From the NCBI GenBank assembly GCA_027603945.1, contig JADIIU010000046.1, positions 1 through 64,000 on the forward strand: a stretch of DNA of 64,000 bases, written 5' to 3'. The position numbers were made by a program, and so were the translations under genes. Within the stretch, counting starts at the first letter, position 1. Each line of letters opens with the position of its first letter. The notes beneath the pieces are model-generated. The model was not told the origin of the DNA, searched no databases, and was given only the letters and a program-made list of their open reading frames with translations. Positions 1 through 10,252 of the stretch are shown here, in pieces. Source of the stretch: Terramyces sp. JEL0728. Taxonomy: Eukaryota > Chytridiomycota > Chytridiomycetes > Rhizophydiales > Terramycetaceae.

Positions 1-121
1 CCAATACCTTTCGCCACTTTAATTCATTGACAGAATAGTCTCCATTCCTGGTGTCTAGTAGGATCACCGGGTCCCATTTTTGTTCCAATGATATAGTTGA
101 TGAAATTGAGAGAGAGATCAT
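1..121 (-). CDS. possible partial gene running off the left edge
   Basis: An ATG at 121 on the minus strand opens a frame that stays open for 40 codons to the window edge and reads like ordinary protein, including WDPVILLDTRNGDY. No family is recognised and no conserved motif is complete. The frame is also open upstream of this ATG, so the start may lie further in. It could equally be a chance ORF in the PKA promoter region. The rest of 122-393 shows nothing I can name and presumably holds the PKA promoter. Confidence 0.2.
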   Translation of the reverse strand, partial: MISLSISSTISLEQKWDPVILLDTRNGDYSVNELKWRKVL

Positions 122-393
122 AAATGAATGGATAATTCGTTGGCCACAGACAGATTTGGAATTATATTTGGCCACTCACGTTGTACAGGAACCACCTATT
201 GGTTAGAACCCAAGTCCCCAATCGCAGAGTATTCCGAATGCTCTCATATAAGTGTGTAGGCTATAAACTGCAGTCTTGATCAATAATAATATATTATAAA
301 TAGAACAATAAATGATCTTATCCTTGAATCCCTTTGCAATTCGTTATCCAGCGGTTATTACGTAACCACAACCTTACGTGTTTTCAATATTAG

Positions 394-1564
394 ATGGCAA
401 GTGTAGCAAGAAAGCAAAAGGAGCTGGGAGAAACAAATACAGAACGACAGTCGCCATTAATCTCGAATATAGAAAAACGAACACCCCGCAAAGTAAATGC
501 AATAGACAGCGTGATAAAAGACGTTAATAAGCTGACAATACACGACCAAAAAACTAAAATATCACTCAAGGACTTCAATATAGAGAAAACACTTGGGACT
601 GGGTCGTTTGGCCGAGTTCATTTAGTCAAATACAAGGAAGCGAATAAATACTACGCGATGAAAGTGTCTTGCTTCTAACGTAGGTGTTAAGGAAAGCAGA
701 TATAGTTAAAATGCGGCAGGTGGAACACACAATAAACGAAAAAAGGATTCTAGAGAAGCTCGAAGCACCATTCCTGGTTCATATGCTGACTGCCTTCCAG
801 GACAACGCAAATGTATATTTCGTCCTAGAATACGTACAAGGAGGAGAATTGTTTACTTTTCTGCGCAAATCATCTCGATTTCCAAACCATGTAGCGAAAT
901 TCTATGCCGCAGAAGTTACTCTAGCTTTCGAAAATTTACACTCAATGAATATTATATACCGTGATTTAAAACCTGAAGTAAGTGTGTCTAATGTAGAATA
1001 TACTTATTAATGCACAAGGACATATTAAAATTACTGATTTTGGATTCGCTAAAAGTGTTACTGAGCAGACATGGACACTGTGTGGAACTCCAGATTACTT
1101 GGCGCCTGAAATTATTCAATCTAAAGGATACGGAAGCGCTGTTGATTGGTGGGCATTGGGGATACTAATATACGAAGTAAATGCGATTAACAAAGATGGT
1201 TGCCGGATACCCGCCTTTCTTTCATGAAGATCCAATGAAATTATACGAGAATATACTCGCTTGCAAACCAAAATTCTCAACCAGCTTTGATCCAACATGC
1301 AAGGATCTAGTTAAAAGATTGCTCGTTGCTGATTTGACTAAACGATTTGGGAATTTAAAAGGTGGTGCGGATGATATAAAGAAACATAAATGGTTTTTAG
1401 GCGTTGATTGGGAAAAGCTGAATGCTTTGCAAGTTGCTGCACCATATATCCCGCCAATCAAAGGAGAAAATGACACGAGCCAGTTTGATAGCTATCCTGA
1501 AGAATATGAACCTTATGGCCAATCGGGAAAAGATCCATTTTTAGAGTATTTCAAGGAATTTTAA
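394..1564 (+). CDS. cAMP-dependent protein kinase (PKA) catalytic subunit
   Basis: Exons 394-663, 684-977, 997-1176 and 1196-1564 give 370 residues, the usual length for a PKA catalytic subunit. It is an AGC-family Ser/Thr kinase that phosphorylates proteins after cAMP frees it from the regulatory subunit. Visible motifs are the glycine loop GTGSFGRV (about residue 68), AMKV, the catalytic loop YRDLKPEN (about 182-189), DFG (202-204), the activation loop [12 protein letters not shown] and a C-terminal FKEF matching the FxxF tail of PKA. The three introns are 20, 19 and 19 nt; removing them restores AMKVLRKAD, DLKPENILIN and [12 protein letters not shown] exactly. The first ATG of the open frame was taken as start. 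A soluble adenylyl cyclase-like gene at 28.9-34.1 kb could supply cAMP. Confidence 0.95.
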
Positions 1565-1660
1565 TAAATTGTACAAAAGGTTTGATTTACAGCTGATTAA
1601 GAGTCACCAATTCAGTAACAGAAATACAATTACTGATCGATTAAAGCATAATCGCATTTA

Positions 1661-2092
1661 TTAAAAGATTGCATTACCAACGATAAACCACATACCTGCA
1701 AGGGTAAAGCAGCTGGTAGCGTAAACACAGAATCTGAAAAACAAGAATTCAGTTTTGTTCAAGAAACACTGGATTGAACTGTGAACAGCACGCAATCCGA
1801 CAAAAGTCCACGCGAGAGTTTCCAACCAATCTGACTGGATATTGTAGTGTAAAATAATAGGGACAAGTGCATAGTACAATACCGGCACTTCAAATAGATT
1901 CTTGAGGTTATCGCTTGACCCTGCACATGGCAAGTTTTCTACTTTGGATTTTGCTGCAGCCATAGTCTGTCCCTTGAAATTAAGCTTTAAGCGTTCAAAA
2001 GTGGTAATGCGCTGGTAGTACATTATCCCCCATACAGATGCGGTTAAGGTTACCATTCCAAAGAGCGGTTTCATAATTTGGTGAGCGACCAT
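1661..2092 (-). CDS. MAPEG-family membrane protein
   Basis: A single-exon frame of 143 residues with three to four hydrophobic helices. The segment NLFEVPVLYYAL, a later Trp-rich helix and the R..HS......N....R pattern are typical of the MAPEG family (microsomal glutathione transferases, leukotriene C4 synthase-like and uncharacterised fungal members). Such proteins sit in the ER or mitochondrial outer membrane and act on glutathione or lipid substrates. Which reaction this one catalyses cannot be told. Its ATG lies only 20 nt from the ATG of the divergent 5'-nucleotidase; Met 7 is an alternative start that would widen the gap slightly. Confidence 0.8.
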   Translation of the reverse strand: MVAHQIMKPLFGMVTLTASVWGIMYYQRITTFERLKLNFKGQTMAAAKSKVENLPCAGSSDNLKNLFEVPVLYYALVPIILHYNIQSDWLETLAWTFVGLRAVHSSIQCFLNKTEFLFFRFCVYATSCFTLAGMWFIVGNAIF

Positions 2093-2112
2093 GAAAATTT
2101 TGCAAAAACTTT

Positions 2113-3758
2113 ATGTGGATTATTCCGATTTTGTTGGTGTCAGCTGTACCTGTCGAACCAGGGATAGACTTTTATTTCCCTTCTGCAAACGCATTCACAT
2201 TTCATAAACAAAAGTACCACAGAAAGAAAATAATTGGCGGAAGCAACAAATTGACTCTCTTGCATACCAACGATATCCATTCGCATATGAAGGAATTCAA
2301 TAAAGGAGGGACAGCTTGCTTGGATTCGGATATACAGAAAAACCAGTGTTTTGGAGGTATTGCAAGGATAAAATACAAAATTGATGAGATAAGAGCCAAA
2401 AGCCCAAATCTAGTTTTATTTGATGCTGGGGATCAGTTCCAAGGTGCTTTTAGCTAACCTCAGGAACATTGTTTTTCAATATTTACGGAGGAGAGATTGC
2501 TGCGCGAATGATGAATTTACTGCACTACGATGCAATGTCAATTGGAAACCACGAATTTGATAGAGGAACACAGTACTTGACGACATTTATAAAAAACCTC
2601 ACTTTTCCAGTCCTATCTTCAAATATTGATTTTTCAACTTCGAATGCAATCGATTTGCTGCACTCTGGTTTGAAACCACACACTATAATTGAAAAGTATA
2701 AACTAGGGATTATCGGATATATTACTAAACATACAAATTCTATATCTGCGCATCAAGAAGTTAAAGATACAAGGTTCTTGGATCCTATTCAGCCAGTGCA
2801 GGAGCAAGTCTTACAGCTGCAGCAGAAAGGAATCAAGAAAATCATTTGTGTATCTCATAATGGGTACTGGGATGACCAGGAATTGGCTAGAAATACCAGA
2901 GGAATAGATTTGATTGTTGGTGGCCATTCGCATACATTACTATCTGATAGCCCACAAGCTGCCGGTCCTTATCCTACAAAAGTGCTGAATAAGGATGGCA
3001 AACCTACGTATATAGTACAGGCACATAGGTATGGAGACTATCTTGGGCATTTAGAATTGGAATGGAATGAAAATGATGAATTAGTCAAAATTGATGGTCA
3101 GCCAATACTACTAGATCAGACAATACCGCAAGATAAATCAGTGCAGGAAATGGTAGATGGTTGGGCTTCTGCCTTTGCACATTTCACGAATCAAACGATT
3201 GCGTTCTCGTCAGAACATTTTCCGTCTACTTGCACTTTACCAGAATGCGAAATGGGCAACCTGATAACAGATTGTATTGTATCTGAATCGCCAACTGTTG
3301 ACATTGCATTGATAAACTCTGGTAGCATCAGAGCTACTTTTGGGACTGTTATTACACTTGCAGATTTAATGACTGCTTTTCCATTCGGCAATAGTATAGT
3401 TTATTTCCAATACAATGGCAGTGAAATTATAGATTTATTAGAACGGATAGCGGCAGGAGAATGGAACGATGGCAAACAAGTATTTGGAAATCCTCAATTC
3501 TCTGGATTACAGTATACAATTAGTACTAAACAGCCAAAATTTTCTCGAGTGTCCAATATCACTGTTGGAGGAAAAGAACTCGTCCCTTTGAATAATTATA
3601 CAATGGCAACGCTTGATTATGTAAGTGGTGGTGGGGATAATATTTTGCAGCCTCTTACTGGGCAGTATGGATTAGGAGAAGTCGAATTGTTGTCTAGTTG
3701 CTTGAAAAAGCTCGGTGATATTTCACCAAAATATGATATCAGGGTCCAATACACTTGA
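2113..3758 (+). CDS. secreted 5'-nucleotidase / metallophosphoesterase
   Basis: Exons 2113-2443 and 2464-3758 (20-nt intron) give 541 residues. The intron restores GDQFQGTLFF. A hydrophobic N-terminus looks like a signal peptide. The metallophosphatase half carries LLHTNDIHSH (near residue 50), GDQFQG, GNHEFD, VSHNGY and GGHSHT, which bind the two metals. The C-terminal half matches the 5'-nucleotidase C domain, with NSGSIRATF and YVSGGGDN stacking the nucleoside. The likely role is hydrolysis of extracellular nucleotides to nucleosides plus phosphate. The C-terminus ends in charged residues with no hydrophobic GPI tail, so a soluble secreted enzyme is more likely than an anchored one. It is transcribed divergently from the MAPEG gene. 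Confidence 0.92.
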
Positions 3759-3785
3759 CATTATTAATTAAAGCATGCAACGCAT

Positions 3786-3989
3786 TTAGTAGATCTTTTT
3801 AACTAATGTTTTCACTGTTTGAAATCCATAAGATTTCCGTGATATTCTAGCCCTGAACAACCTGGCTATGAAAATAGCGTATCCAGTCATCATTATAGCC
3901 AAGGCGGCTCTCCTGCTAGTCAACTTCACTGGATCAAACCCAGTCACGATCACGTTCTTTCTTGCATATAAAAACCCTAGCCAAAAAAG
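3786..3989 (-). CDS. possible small membrane protein, start unresolved
   Basis: A minus-strand frame ends at 3786 and reads one hydrophobic segment (AALAIMMTGYAIFIARLF) flanked by basic residues, as in small inner-membrane mitochondrial proteins. The only upstream in-frame ATG is at 4019, inside the first codons of the P450 on the other strand, so the true start or a short first exon is not resolved. It occupies most of the gap between the 5'-nucleotidase and the P450. It may be a chance ORF; no family is recognised. Confidence 0.28.
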   Translation of the reverse strand, partial: LFWLGFLYARKNVIVTGFDPVKLTSRRAALAIMMTGYAIFIARLFRARISRKSYGFQTVKTLVKKIY

Positions 3990-3995
3990 GTCAAT

Positions 3996-5508
3996 ATGAA
4001 AGAAGGCGATACTACGCAAATAATATTGGTCTCAATAGCTGCATACGTAGCAACAAAATACTTTTACGACTGGTACAAACGATCCAAAAGCCCACTTTAC
4101 AAGCTGCCCTCTCCACCTACTTATCCCATAATTAAAAACCCGCAACTCTTACTGGCGATAATCAAAGGCAAGAATTATTTACAAGTACAAAAACTAGTGC
4201 AGACATATGGAGATATTTTCACACTGGACTTTCTCGGTGAATCAGTTATTCTCTCTGATCCCACTGAAGTCAAACGACTGTTCAACTCGGATACGTTTGA
4301 ACGCAAGAATGATTTGTTTACTACAACGTTGATGGAAGGGTTACTAGACAACGCCTTGTTTTCTCTGCCCACTGGCGAAGAATGGAAGAAACATCGGAAA
4401 CTATTGCAGCCTGGGTTTGGACCTTCGCACCTCAGACATGCAGGTGCTGTTGCTGAATTGGCAATGAAAGATTTTGACTCGGTAATAGATTCAAAACTAG
4501 CTGCCCAATATGCAGAAATCAACTTTTCAATTGCTTTTAAATCAATCACACTTGATGTTATTTCAATGGTTGCTTTTGGGCACAAATTTGGTGCTACGTT
4601 GCAATTAAAAGACAATATTGAGTGGAACTGGAAGGAAATGGATGACTATGTTTCTGGACCAATGCTATGGCGACTAGTTCTACCAAAGTTCTTGTGGAAT
4701 CTAGCAGGAATCGCTGGATCCAGCCCGTCATTGGTCAAAAAGAGAGAAAAACTATTTGCATTTTTCAAAGAATTAAAACAAGAGCGGTTAACAAAGATTC
4801 AATCTGGTAACAAGCAAGATAAATGGGACATGGATGTTCTTCATCGACTGTTGCTGGAAGATAATGGAATGACAGAGGAAGAAATGTATGGAGAGCTGCT
4901 TGGTTTCTTTTTCGCTGGCCATGAAACTACAACGGGTACTTTGGGATGGTCCTTGTTCAAGATTTGCGACGAACCTTTATTAGAACAAAAGCTACATGAA
5001 GAAGTCAAAGATTTTGACTTGGATAGTCCTTCAGTTGTCGAAAACCTGTCTAATTTGCGGTACTTTTGAAACTGATCTAGTTATCTTGATAAATTTATAA
5101 AGGAGGTGCAGCGAATGTATCCTGTGGTTGGAATCGTTAGTCGATGCGCAGTAAAAGATACTGAAATACTTGGATATCAGATTCCTGCTGGCACTGTTAT
5201 CAGCGCGGCTATTGGTGCAATTCATATGAATCCAAAGTGCTATGCTGACCCATCGGTATTCAATCCAGATAGATGGGAAACTAATCCAGTCCCAGGCGCT
5301 TTCCTTCCTTTCGGCGATGGTAATACTGATTAACCAAGGCCCGCATAATTGTATTGGTCAAAAGATGGCTTTGATTGAAGCCAAAGTAATTCTAATTCAC
5401 TTGCTTCAGAAATACAAATTCGAGTTGCCTGCCGGCTTTGTGCCTAACGGAATGTCAAGACCTACTTTAAGAATATCCGTGCTTCCCTTGAAAGTTTATA
5501 AAAGATAG
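3996..5508 (+). CDS. cytochrome P450 monooxygenase
   Basis: Exons 3996-5059, 5081-5319 and 5339-5508 give 490 residues. An N-terminal membrane anchor (IILVSIAAYVATKYF) is followed by a Pro-rich hinge KLPSPP. The I-helix has AGHETTTG (about residue 307), the K-helix KEVQRMYP gives ExxR, and the heme loop FLPFGDGPHNCIG carries the cysteine thiolate (about residue 438). The layout is that of microsomal class II P450s in the broad CYP3/CYP4 range; the substrate cannot be predicted. The 21- and 19-nt introns are needed to restore NLRYLDKF and the heme loop itself. The stop lies 33 nt before the next gene on the same strand. Confidence 0.93.
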
Positions 5509-5541
5509 GATCGCGCACGGTCCGATTTTCCACCAAAATAA

Positions 5542-6558
5542 ATGCTGCAGTTGACCCAAGAGCTATACATAATCTGCAATTTTCTTACTTTTCATGAATA
5601 CCAAAACTTGAAATTCGCCATCGACTATCCGCTCTCAAAACATACTGTAAACCAAAAATATTACTTTGAATCTATTATTGGAAACTGGACTTTTCATCCG
5701 TATGATTACTGGAGACTACTGGAATACTCCAAGCACGATTACTCAAAGTGGATGTCAATCAACAAATCACTTGAGATCGACTACAATACACTAGTACTAA
5801 AACTAGCTCACTTGAACCAATTTACAGAACTAAAGAGGATAGACTTGCGTTCGATTTCATCAGCAGTTAGAGCGCGGCTACTAGATTTCGAACTAGGTGA
5901 TACGTTTTATTTACAAATCTTGAAATTGTCAACTTTTGACCAAATCAAATCAAGTGCTGTTAAATTCGCGTGTTGGTACGGGTACAACACTTCCATAGAC
6001 TATCTGCTGACAATGGATTTAGATTTCACTGGTGGACTAACTAATGCTAGCTCAAAAGGATATTTACAGCTCGTGATAAAAGTGTTTGATAAAACTAGCG
6101 ATATTAGAGATGCGCTATTTGAAGCTGCACTGCACAACCACATGCATATAGTCGAATTCTTTGTTACTCAGGATATAAATTCGGATGACCTGAGCAACGC
6201 TTTTATCACTGCTGTAGTTAATCGGCATGTAGATATTGTAAAGTTGCTTTTGGAAGATGAACGCGTCGATCCAAACTGGAACAATATGACTGCTCTTACG
6301 TATGCGTGTGAATGCGGGTTTGTTGATATTGTAGAGCTGTTGTTGGACGATCATAGGGTTGCACCTTCTGCGTGTGACAACAAAGCTATTAAGCTAGCAA
6401 AAAGAAACAATCACTATGATATTGTTGGGATGATTGAAAAGGATCCTAGATACGTAACGGAGGTTGATTCAAAGTATTCACGGATCAGAATGAAATTGCC
6501 TGGCATAAAGAAATTTCTACCGCGGTTGGTGATGGCAATTCTTTCCTGTAAAAAATAA
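5542..6558 (+). CDS. ankyrin-repeat protein
   Basis: A single exon of 338 residues. Residues from about 130 to 310 read as ankyrin repeats, clearest in DIVKLLLEDERVDPN and DIVELLLDDHRVAPS. The N-terminal 100 residues form a Leu/Tyr-rich, non-ankyrin region that starts LTQELYIICNFLTFHEYQNL. A similar arrangement, with a comparable EYHHL segment, occurs in the second ankyrin gene at 46.5-48.3 kb, so the two may belong to one lineage-specific family. It likely mediates protein-protein binding; no catalytic domain is visible. Confidence 0.75.
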   Translation: MLQLTQELYIICNFLTFHEYQNLKFAIDYPLSKHTVNQKYYFESIIGNWTFHPYDYWRLLEYSKHDYSKWMSINKSLEIDYNTLVLKLAHLNQFTELKRIDLRSISSAVRARLLDFELGDTFYLQILKLSTFDQIKSSAVKFACWYGYNTSIDYLLTMDLDFTGGLTNASSKGYLQLVIKVFDKTSDIRDALFEAALHNHMHIVEFFVTQDINSDDLSNAFITAVVNRHVDIVKLLLEDERVDPNWNNMTALTYACECGFVDIVELLLDDHRVAPSACDNKAIKLAKRNNHYDIVGMIEKDPRYVTEVDSKYSRIRMKLPGIKKFLPRLVMAILSCKK

Positions 6559-6654
6559 TTATTGTAATATAATAGGTCGACATGCTTTATTATATAGTAA
6601 TATCCAACTGCAATGTTATTATTTCACAGTGACACGCGATTGTTGACATATCTG

Positions 6655-7464
6655 TCACTGTTGTCTAAGATTCCACTTGGACTTTTCCAAACTATTTTCC
6701 ATCTTGACACTTGGTTTTGAGCTATTATGTAAATTACTTGGTTTTGAATCCAATACATCGTCATTGCCAGTTAATTTGATCTTTTTTGAAGTCTGAATAA
6801 TCATGTTGTTACAGAGCATAAAAGATGACATATCCAGAGTTGCCGCCAAGTATACCACATTGTATTGTACCCCATTCACTGCTGCCAAGATCGAAACAAC
6901 GATGATTGATAAACCCGTCACAGATGTCAAGAACGATGTAAATTTATTCTTGATTTTATGCTGCAGTAGACTCTTGTAAATGATAAAACTGAACCACAAG
7001 TGATAATACAATCCCACTGATATTACCAATCCAGACACACCCGCATAAATAAGCTGGATATAAGCGCTTTTACGCATCACTCCGATTTCAATCAGCAACT
7101 CCAGACCAACGACAAAAATGTACAATGTGGGAAAAATGTATGTCCATTTGTATTTCTGCTTATCTTTGACAAATGTCATTACTCTATTCATGTAGCAATA
7201 CAAGAATCCAGCTACAGCCAGGAAATCGCCCGCGTCTCCGATTACTGCAATAATTATCCTTTCTGACTGTTTGATGTCTCCTGTCTGTATTTCTGTTCCA
7301 ATCGTGTACGCGATTACACCAACAAAAGATAGAAATAAAGGGAATGAGATTGGATGGTAGCTGAGCACTTTGTCATAATTCAACTGGCCTAGGTTTATTC
7401 CTGCTATAAAAAGTGTCAGGCTGTCAATCAAATCCATATGGAATGACGTGTTGGGAAAATTCAT
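6655..7464 (-). CDS. multipass membrane protein of unknown function
   Basis: A single-exon frame of 269 residues with about seven hydrophobic segments between residues 10 and 235, followed by a polar tail of about 35 residues rich in Ser, Lys and Asn. No signature I recognise is present. The number and spacing of helices would allow a seven-helix topology with a cytosolic tail, but this is only a hydropathy reading. It is divergent from the methyltransferase-like gene at 7637, the two starts being 172 nt apart. Confidence 0.6.
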   Translation of the reverse strand: MNFPNTSFHMDLIDSLTLFIAGINLGQLNYDKVLSYHPISFPLFLSFVGVIAYTIGTEIQTGDIKQSERIIIAVIGDAGDFLAVAGFLYCYMNRVMTFVKDKQKYKWTYIFPTLYIFVVGLELLIEIGVMRKSAYIQLIYAGVSGLVISVGLYYHLWFSFIIYKSLLQHKIKNKFTSFLTSVTGLSIIVVSILAAVNGVQYNVVYLAATLDMSSFMLCNNMIIQTSKKIKLTGNDDVLDSKPSNLHNSSKPSVKMENSLEKSKWNLRQQ

Positions 7465-7636
7465 AATTACCTCAAAGTCGCAATACAGCTGCCATTTCTG
7501 TTGGCATTGTTTTATCGAGAATCCAGAGTATCTACCATCATGTCTGTGAATAAAAGAGCTTTGTGGTGACTCATTTTAGAGTCATTGGAAAAGCAATTAT
7601 AAATAATCCCGGTTTTTCAGCAGTTAATAAAATATA

Positions 7637-8221
7637 ATGTTAAGAGGCTCACGTAATATGTTTGTTGATGGGTTTATGGAACGTCGGGATTTAGAGCAAT
7701 ATTTCTGGACCCAAAATACCATTGACAAGATAAAAGCCGCAATAGAATACGAAATGAATACCGCCTGTTTATGTGTGCCCACTCTAGCACATGAATTCCA
7801 TGAAGCAGCACTGGAAGAGTCAGACACTGAAAGAGAGCGGTACCTGTTTGACATTGACACAAAGTTTGATTATCTACCGCTATTCAAGTACTTTGATATC
7901 CTTGCACCGCAGCAAACGGATATCTCTGGTATCAACCCATTCAAGATTATAGTATTTGATCCGCCATTCTTCTACATCTCGATGGATACGCTCTACAGGG
8001 CAGTATTGTACCTTACACGGGGAGAATCTGGTCCAAAAGTAAAGCTACTTGTTGGATTTTTAAAGCGTGAAGAAGGCGATTTCCTACGAGTGTTCAGATC
8101 ATTCAAACTGTCACGGACAAATTTTCAGCTACAATACACACATGTCAAACCAAACAAATGGGCGAATTACTGCCTATACTCTAATATCGACTTGCCTGGA
8201 ATCAAGCGAATCAAGAGCTAG
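7637..8221 (+). CDS. N6-adenine methyltransferase-like / EEF1A lysine methyltransferase-like protein
   Basis: A single exon of 194 residues. The core has an aromatic-rich start (QYFWTQNTID), the segment LFDIDTKFDYLP and the motif FDPPFFYI. DPPF is the substrate-binding motif IV of N6-adenine-type methyltransferases in the N6-adenineMlase family, which includes EEF1AKMT1/Efm5 and ZCCHC4. The family methylates either elongation-factor lysines or rRNA adenine. With no zinc fingers and a short body the Efm5-like reading is slightly favoured, but the target is undecided. Met 8 is an alternative start. Confidence 0.6.
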   Translation: MLRGSRNMFVDGFMERRDLEQYFWTQNTIDKIKAAIEYEMNTACLCVPTLAHEFHEAALEESDTERERYLFDIDTKFDYLPLFKYFDILAPQQTDISGINPFKIIVFDPPFFYISMDTLYRAVLYLTRGESGPKVKLLVGFLKREEGDFLRVFRSFKLSRTNFQLQYTHVKPNKWANYCLYSNIDLPGIKRIKS

Positions 8222-8330
8222 TATTGCTGTAAATAAAATATCCTCCATTACTTTGTCTTTCCTTATTGAGCGTGACGGATGTCATTGTGTCAAACAATGC
8301 CAAATCGAGTTTTTGCTCTTACTTTTTCAA

Positions 8331-10177
8331 ATGTCGTCGCCATCCACAATTAGAAAAAAGGGCCATGTCCTGATAAAAGAAGGAGGGCTAAGATCATTCA
8401 TTTGGTCGAAACGATTTATACAGCTGCGCGACCAAATGCTTACAATACACAAGAATGAGGTTACTAGTAACTAAAAAAGACTACATATCAAGCATTAATG
8501 ATTATCTTATTAAAAGAAGTGGAGCAGGTACAGAGATGCGCGCTCAAGCCATATTGTTTCGAAATAACTACAAAAGACAAGTCATATTACTTTGCATGCG
8601 AGGCAGATTCAGATTTATATTCATGGATTGAAGAAATATATAGTGTAATCGCTATTAATTGTAGCGGTCTCCTTGTGGAATATCCACGCCTACAAACTTT
8701 ACTCACCATGTGCATGTAGGATTCGACCCAGCTACAGGAACTTTCCAAGTTATCAAAACTAACATTAGGGACTGCCAGATTCCTGGACGAATTTATTGAA
8801 ATCGTCAAATATTTCAAAGGAAGACATGGCTAATAATCCTCAGGCAGTCATAGAAGTGCTTGGGTTCTTTGCAGAGAATATTGCAAAAGCCGATTCTGGA
8901 TCTACCAATGCACTGAATCAATCAACAAACAACTTGTCTGCCGCAGGATCAACCCATTCTAAATCAGATTCCACAGGCAATACTTTGGAAAAGTCTGGAT
9001 CGACAAATGCACTAAACACAACTTCAAATATATCGCAACAAGTAAATATATGCTAACAAGAAAAAAAATGTTCCTCCTCCTCCTCCTTTGCCTGCAGTTA
9101 AAAACCTGCCAACAATTCCAAACGTTGGAGGGTTGGAAAAGGAAATGTCGCTTGGCGCTGAACGTAATAACAATTAATTTAGCTGCCAAAGAGCCAGTCG
9201 ATCCTCTACGAGAACGTAGATTATCACAGCTAAATGACAACCAACTGATGGATATCCTACGTGGAATGGTTTCCAAACAAGACCCGACACAGCTGTACAC
9301 AAAACTAAAAAACGTTGGTCAAGGGTACACGATACTAACCATAGCGCATCAGGATCGGTTTATTTAGCTGTTAATAACAAAACACAAAACATAGTAGCAA
9401 TCAAAGAAATGTTAATGAGCAGACAACCAAGAAAAGATATGATTATCAATGAAATTAATGTTATGAGAGATGTAGTACATCCAAACATTGTGAATTTCGT
9501 TGATTGTTTCCTGGTTAAAGATAGTTTATGGGTTTTAATGGAGTACATGGAAGGCGGGATGCTCACAGACATAATCGACAAACACAACTTTACTGAACCG
9601 CAAATAGCAACCATCTGTCTGGAAGTACTATTTATTAACGCAGACTTTACGTGGATTGAACCATTTACACTCCAAGAATATCATTCATAGAGATATAAAG
9701 AGTGATAATGTTTTATTGGATGCAAAAGGCAGAATCAAGATTAGTGATTTTGGATATTCAGCGAAATTGACTGTGGACAAATCACGGCGAGCTACTCTAG
9801 TAGGGACCCCATTTTGGATGGCGCCTGAAGTTGTATCGCAAAAAGAGTACGGGTGTAAGGTAGATATATGGTCGCTAGGAATCATGGCAATCGAAATGAT
9901 TGAAGGACAGCCACCTTATATTGACGAAGACCCTTTGAAGGCGCTTTATTTGATTGCAACCATTGGCACTCCTAGACTTCGGAAACCAGAAGCGCTAAGT
10001 CCGGCCCTGAGGGACTTTTTGAAAAGATCTCTGGAAGTTAATGCTACAAAGAGGGCCAGCGCTCCAGAGCTGTTGCAGGTAATCCAACTTTTAATGTAGC
10101 ATCAATTCTTCTTGACTGCCGCACCAACTCAATCATTAATCCCAATGATTGAAGCAGTTAGAAAAGACAGAAGTTAG
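8331..10177 (+). CDS. PAK/Cla4-type kinase, copy 1 (PH-CRIB-kinase)
   Basis: Nine exons: 8331-8459, 8480-8644, 8665-8748, 8769-9041, 9061-9163, 9183-9324, 9345-9624, 9644-10078 and 10100-10177, giving 562 residues. An N-terminal PH domain (about 1-98; [14 protein letters not shown]) is followed by a CRIB motif [14 protein letters not shown] that binds Rho/Rac/Cdc42 GTPases. A Ser/Asn linker with a VPPPPPLP stretch leads to an STE20-group kinase from about residue 290 ([28 protein letters not shown]). This is the only copy on the plus strand. Its intron pattern is unlike the others: it alone has introns between CRIB and GLPD, within the P-loop (GQG|ASG) and before the last 25 residues, and it lacks the kinase-entry intron present in six of the seven other copies. 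Confidence 0.92.
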
Positions 10178-10252
10178 TGTTAATAAATAGTTTTACACTG
10201 GATGATATCACGTGACTGTTGATTAATTTCAATTTTTTTGCTTTGGTTCTGC

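Noticed and set aside
8067..8474. Alternative plus-strand frame joining the methyltransferase 3' end to the PAK copy 1 start
   Set aside because: It uses another phase across both real genes and has no recognisable domain.
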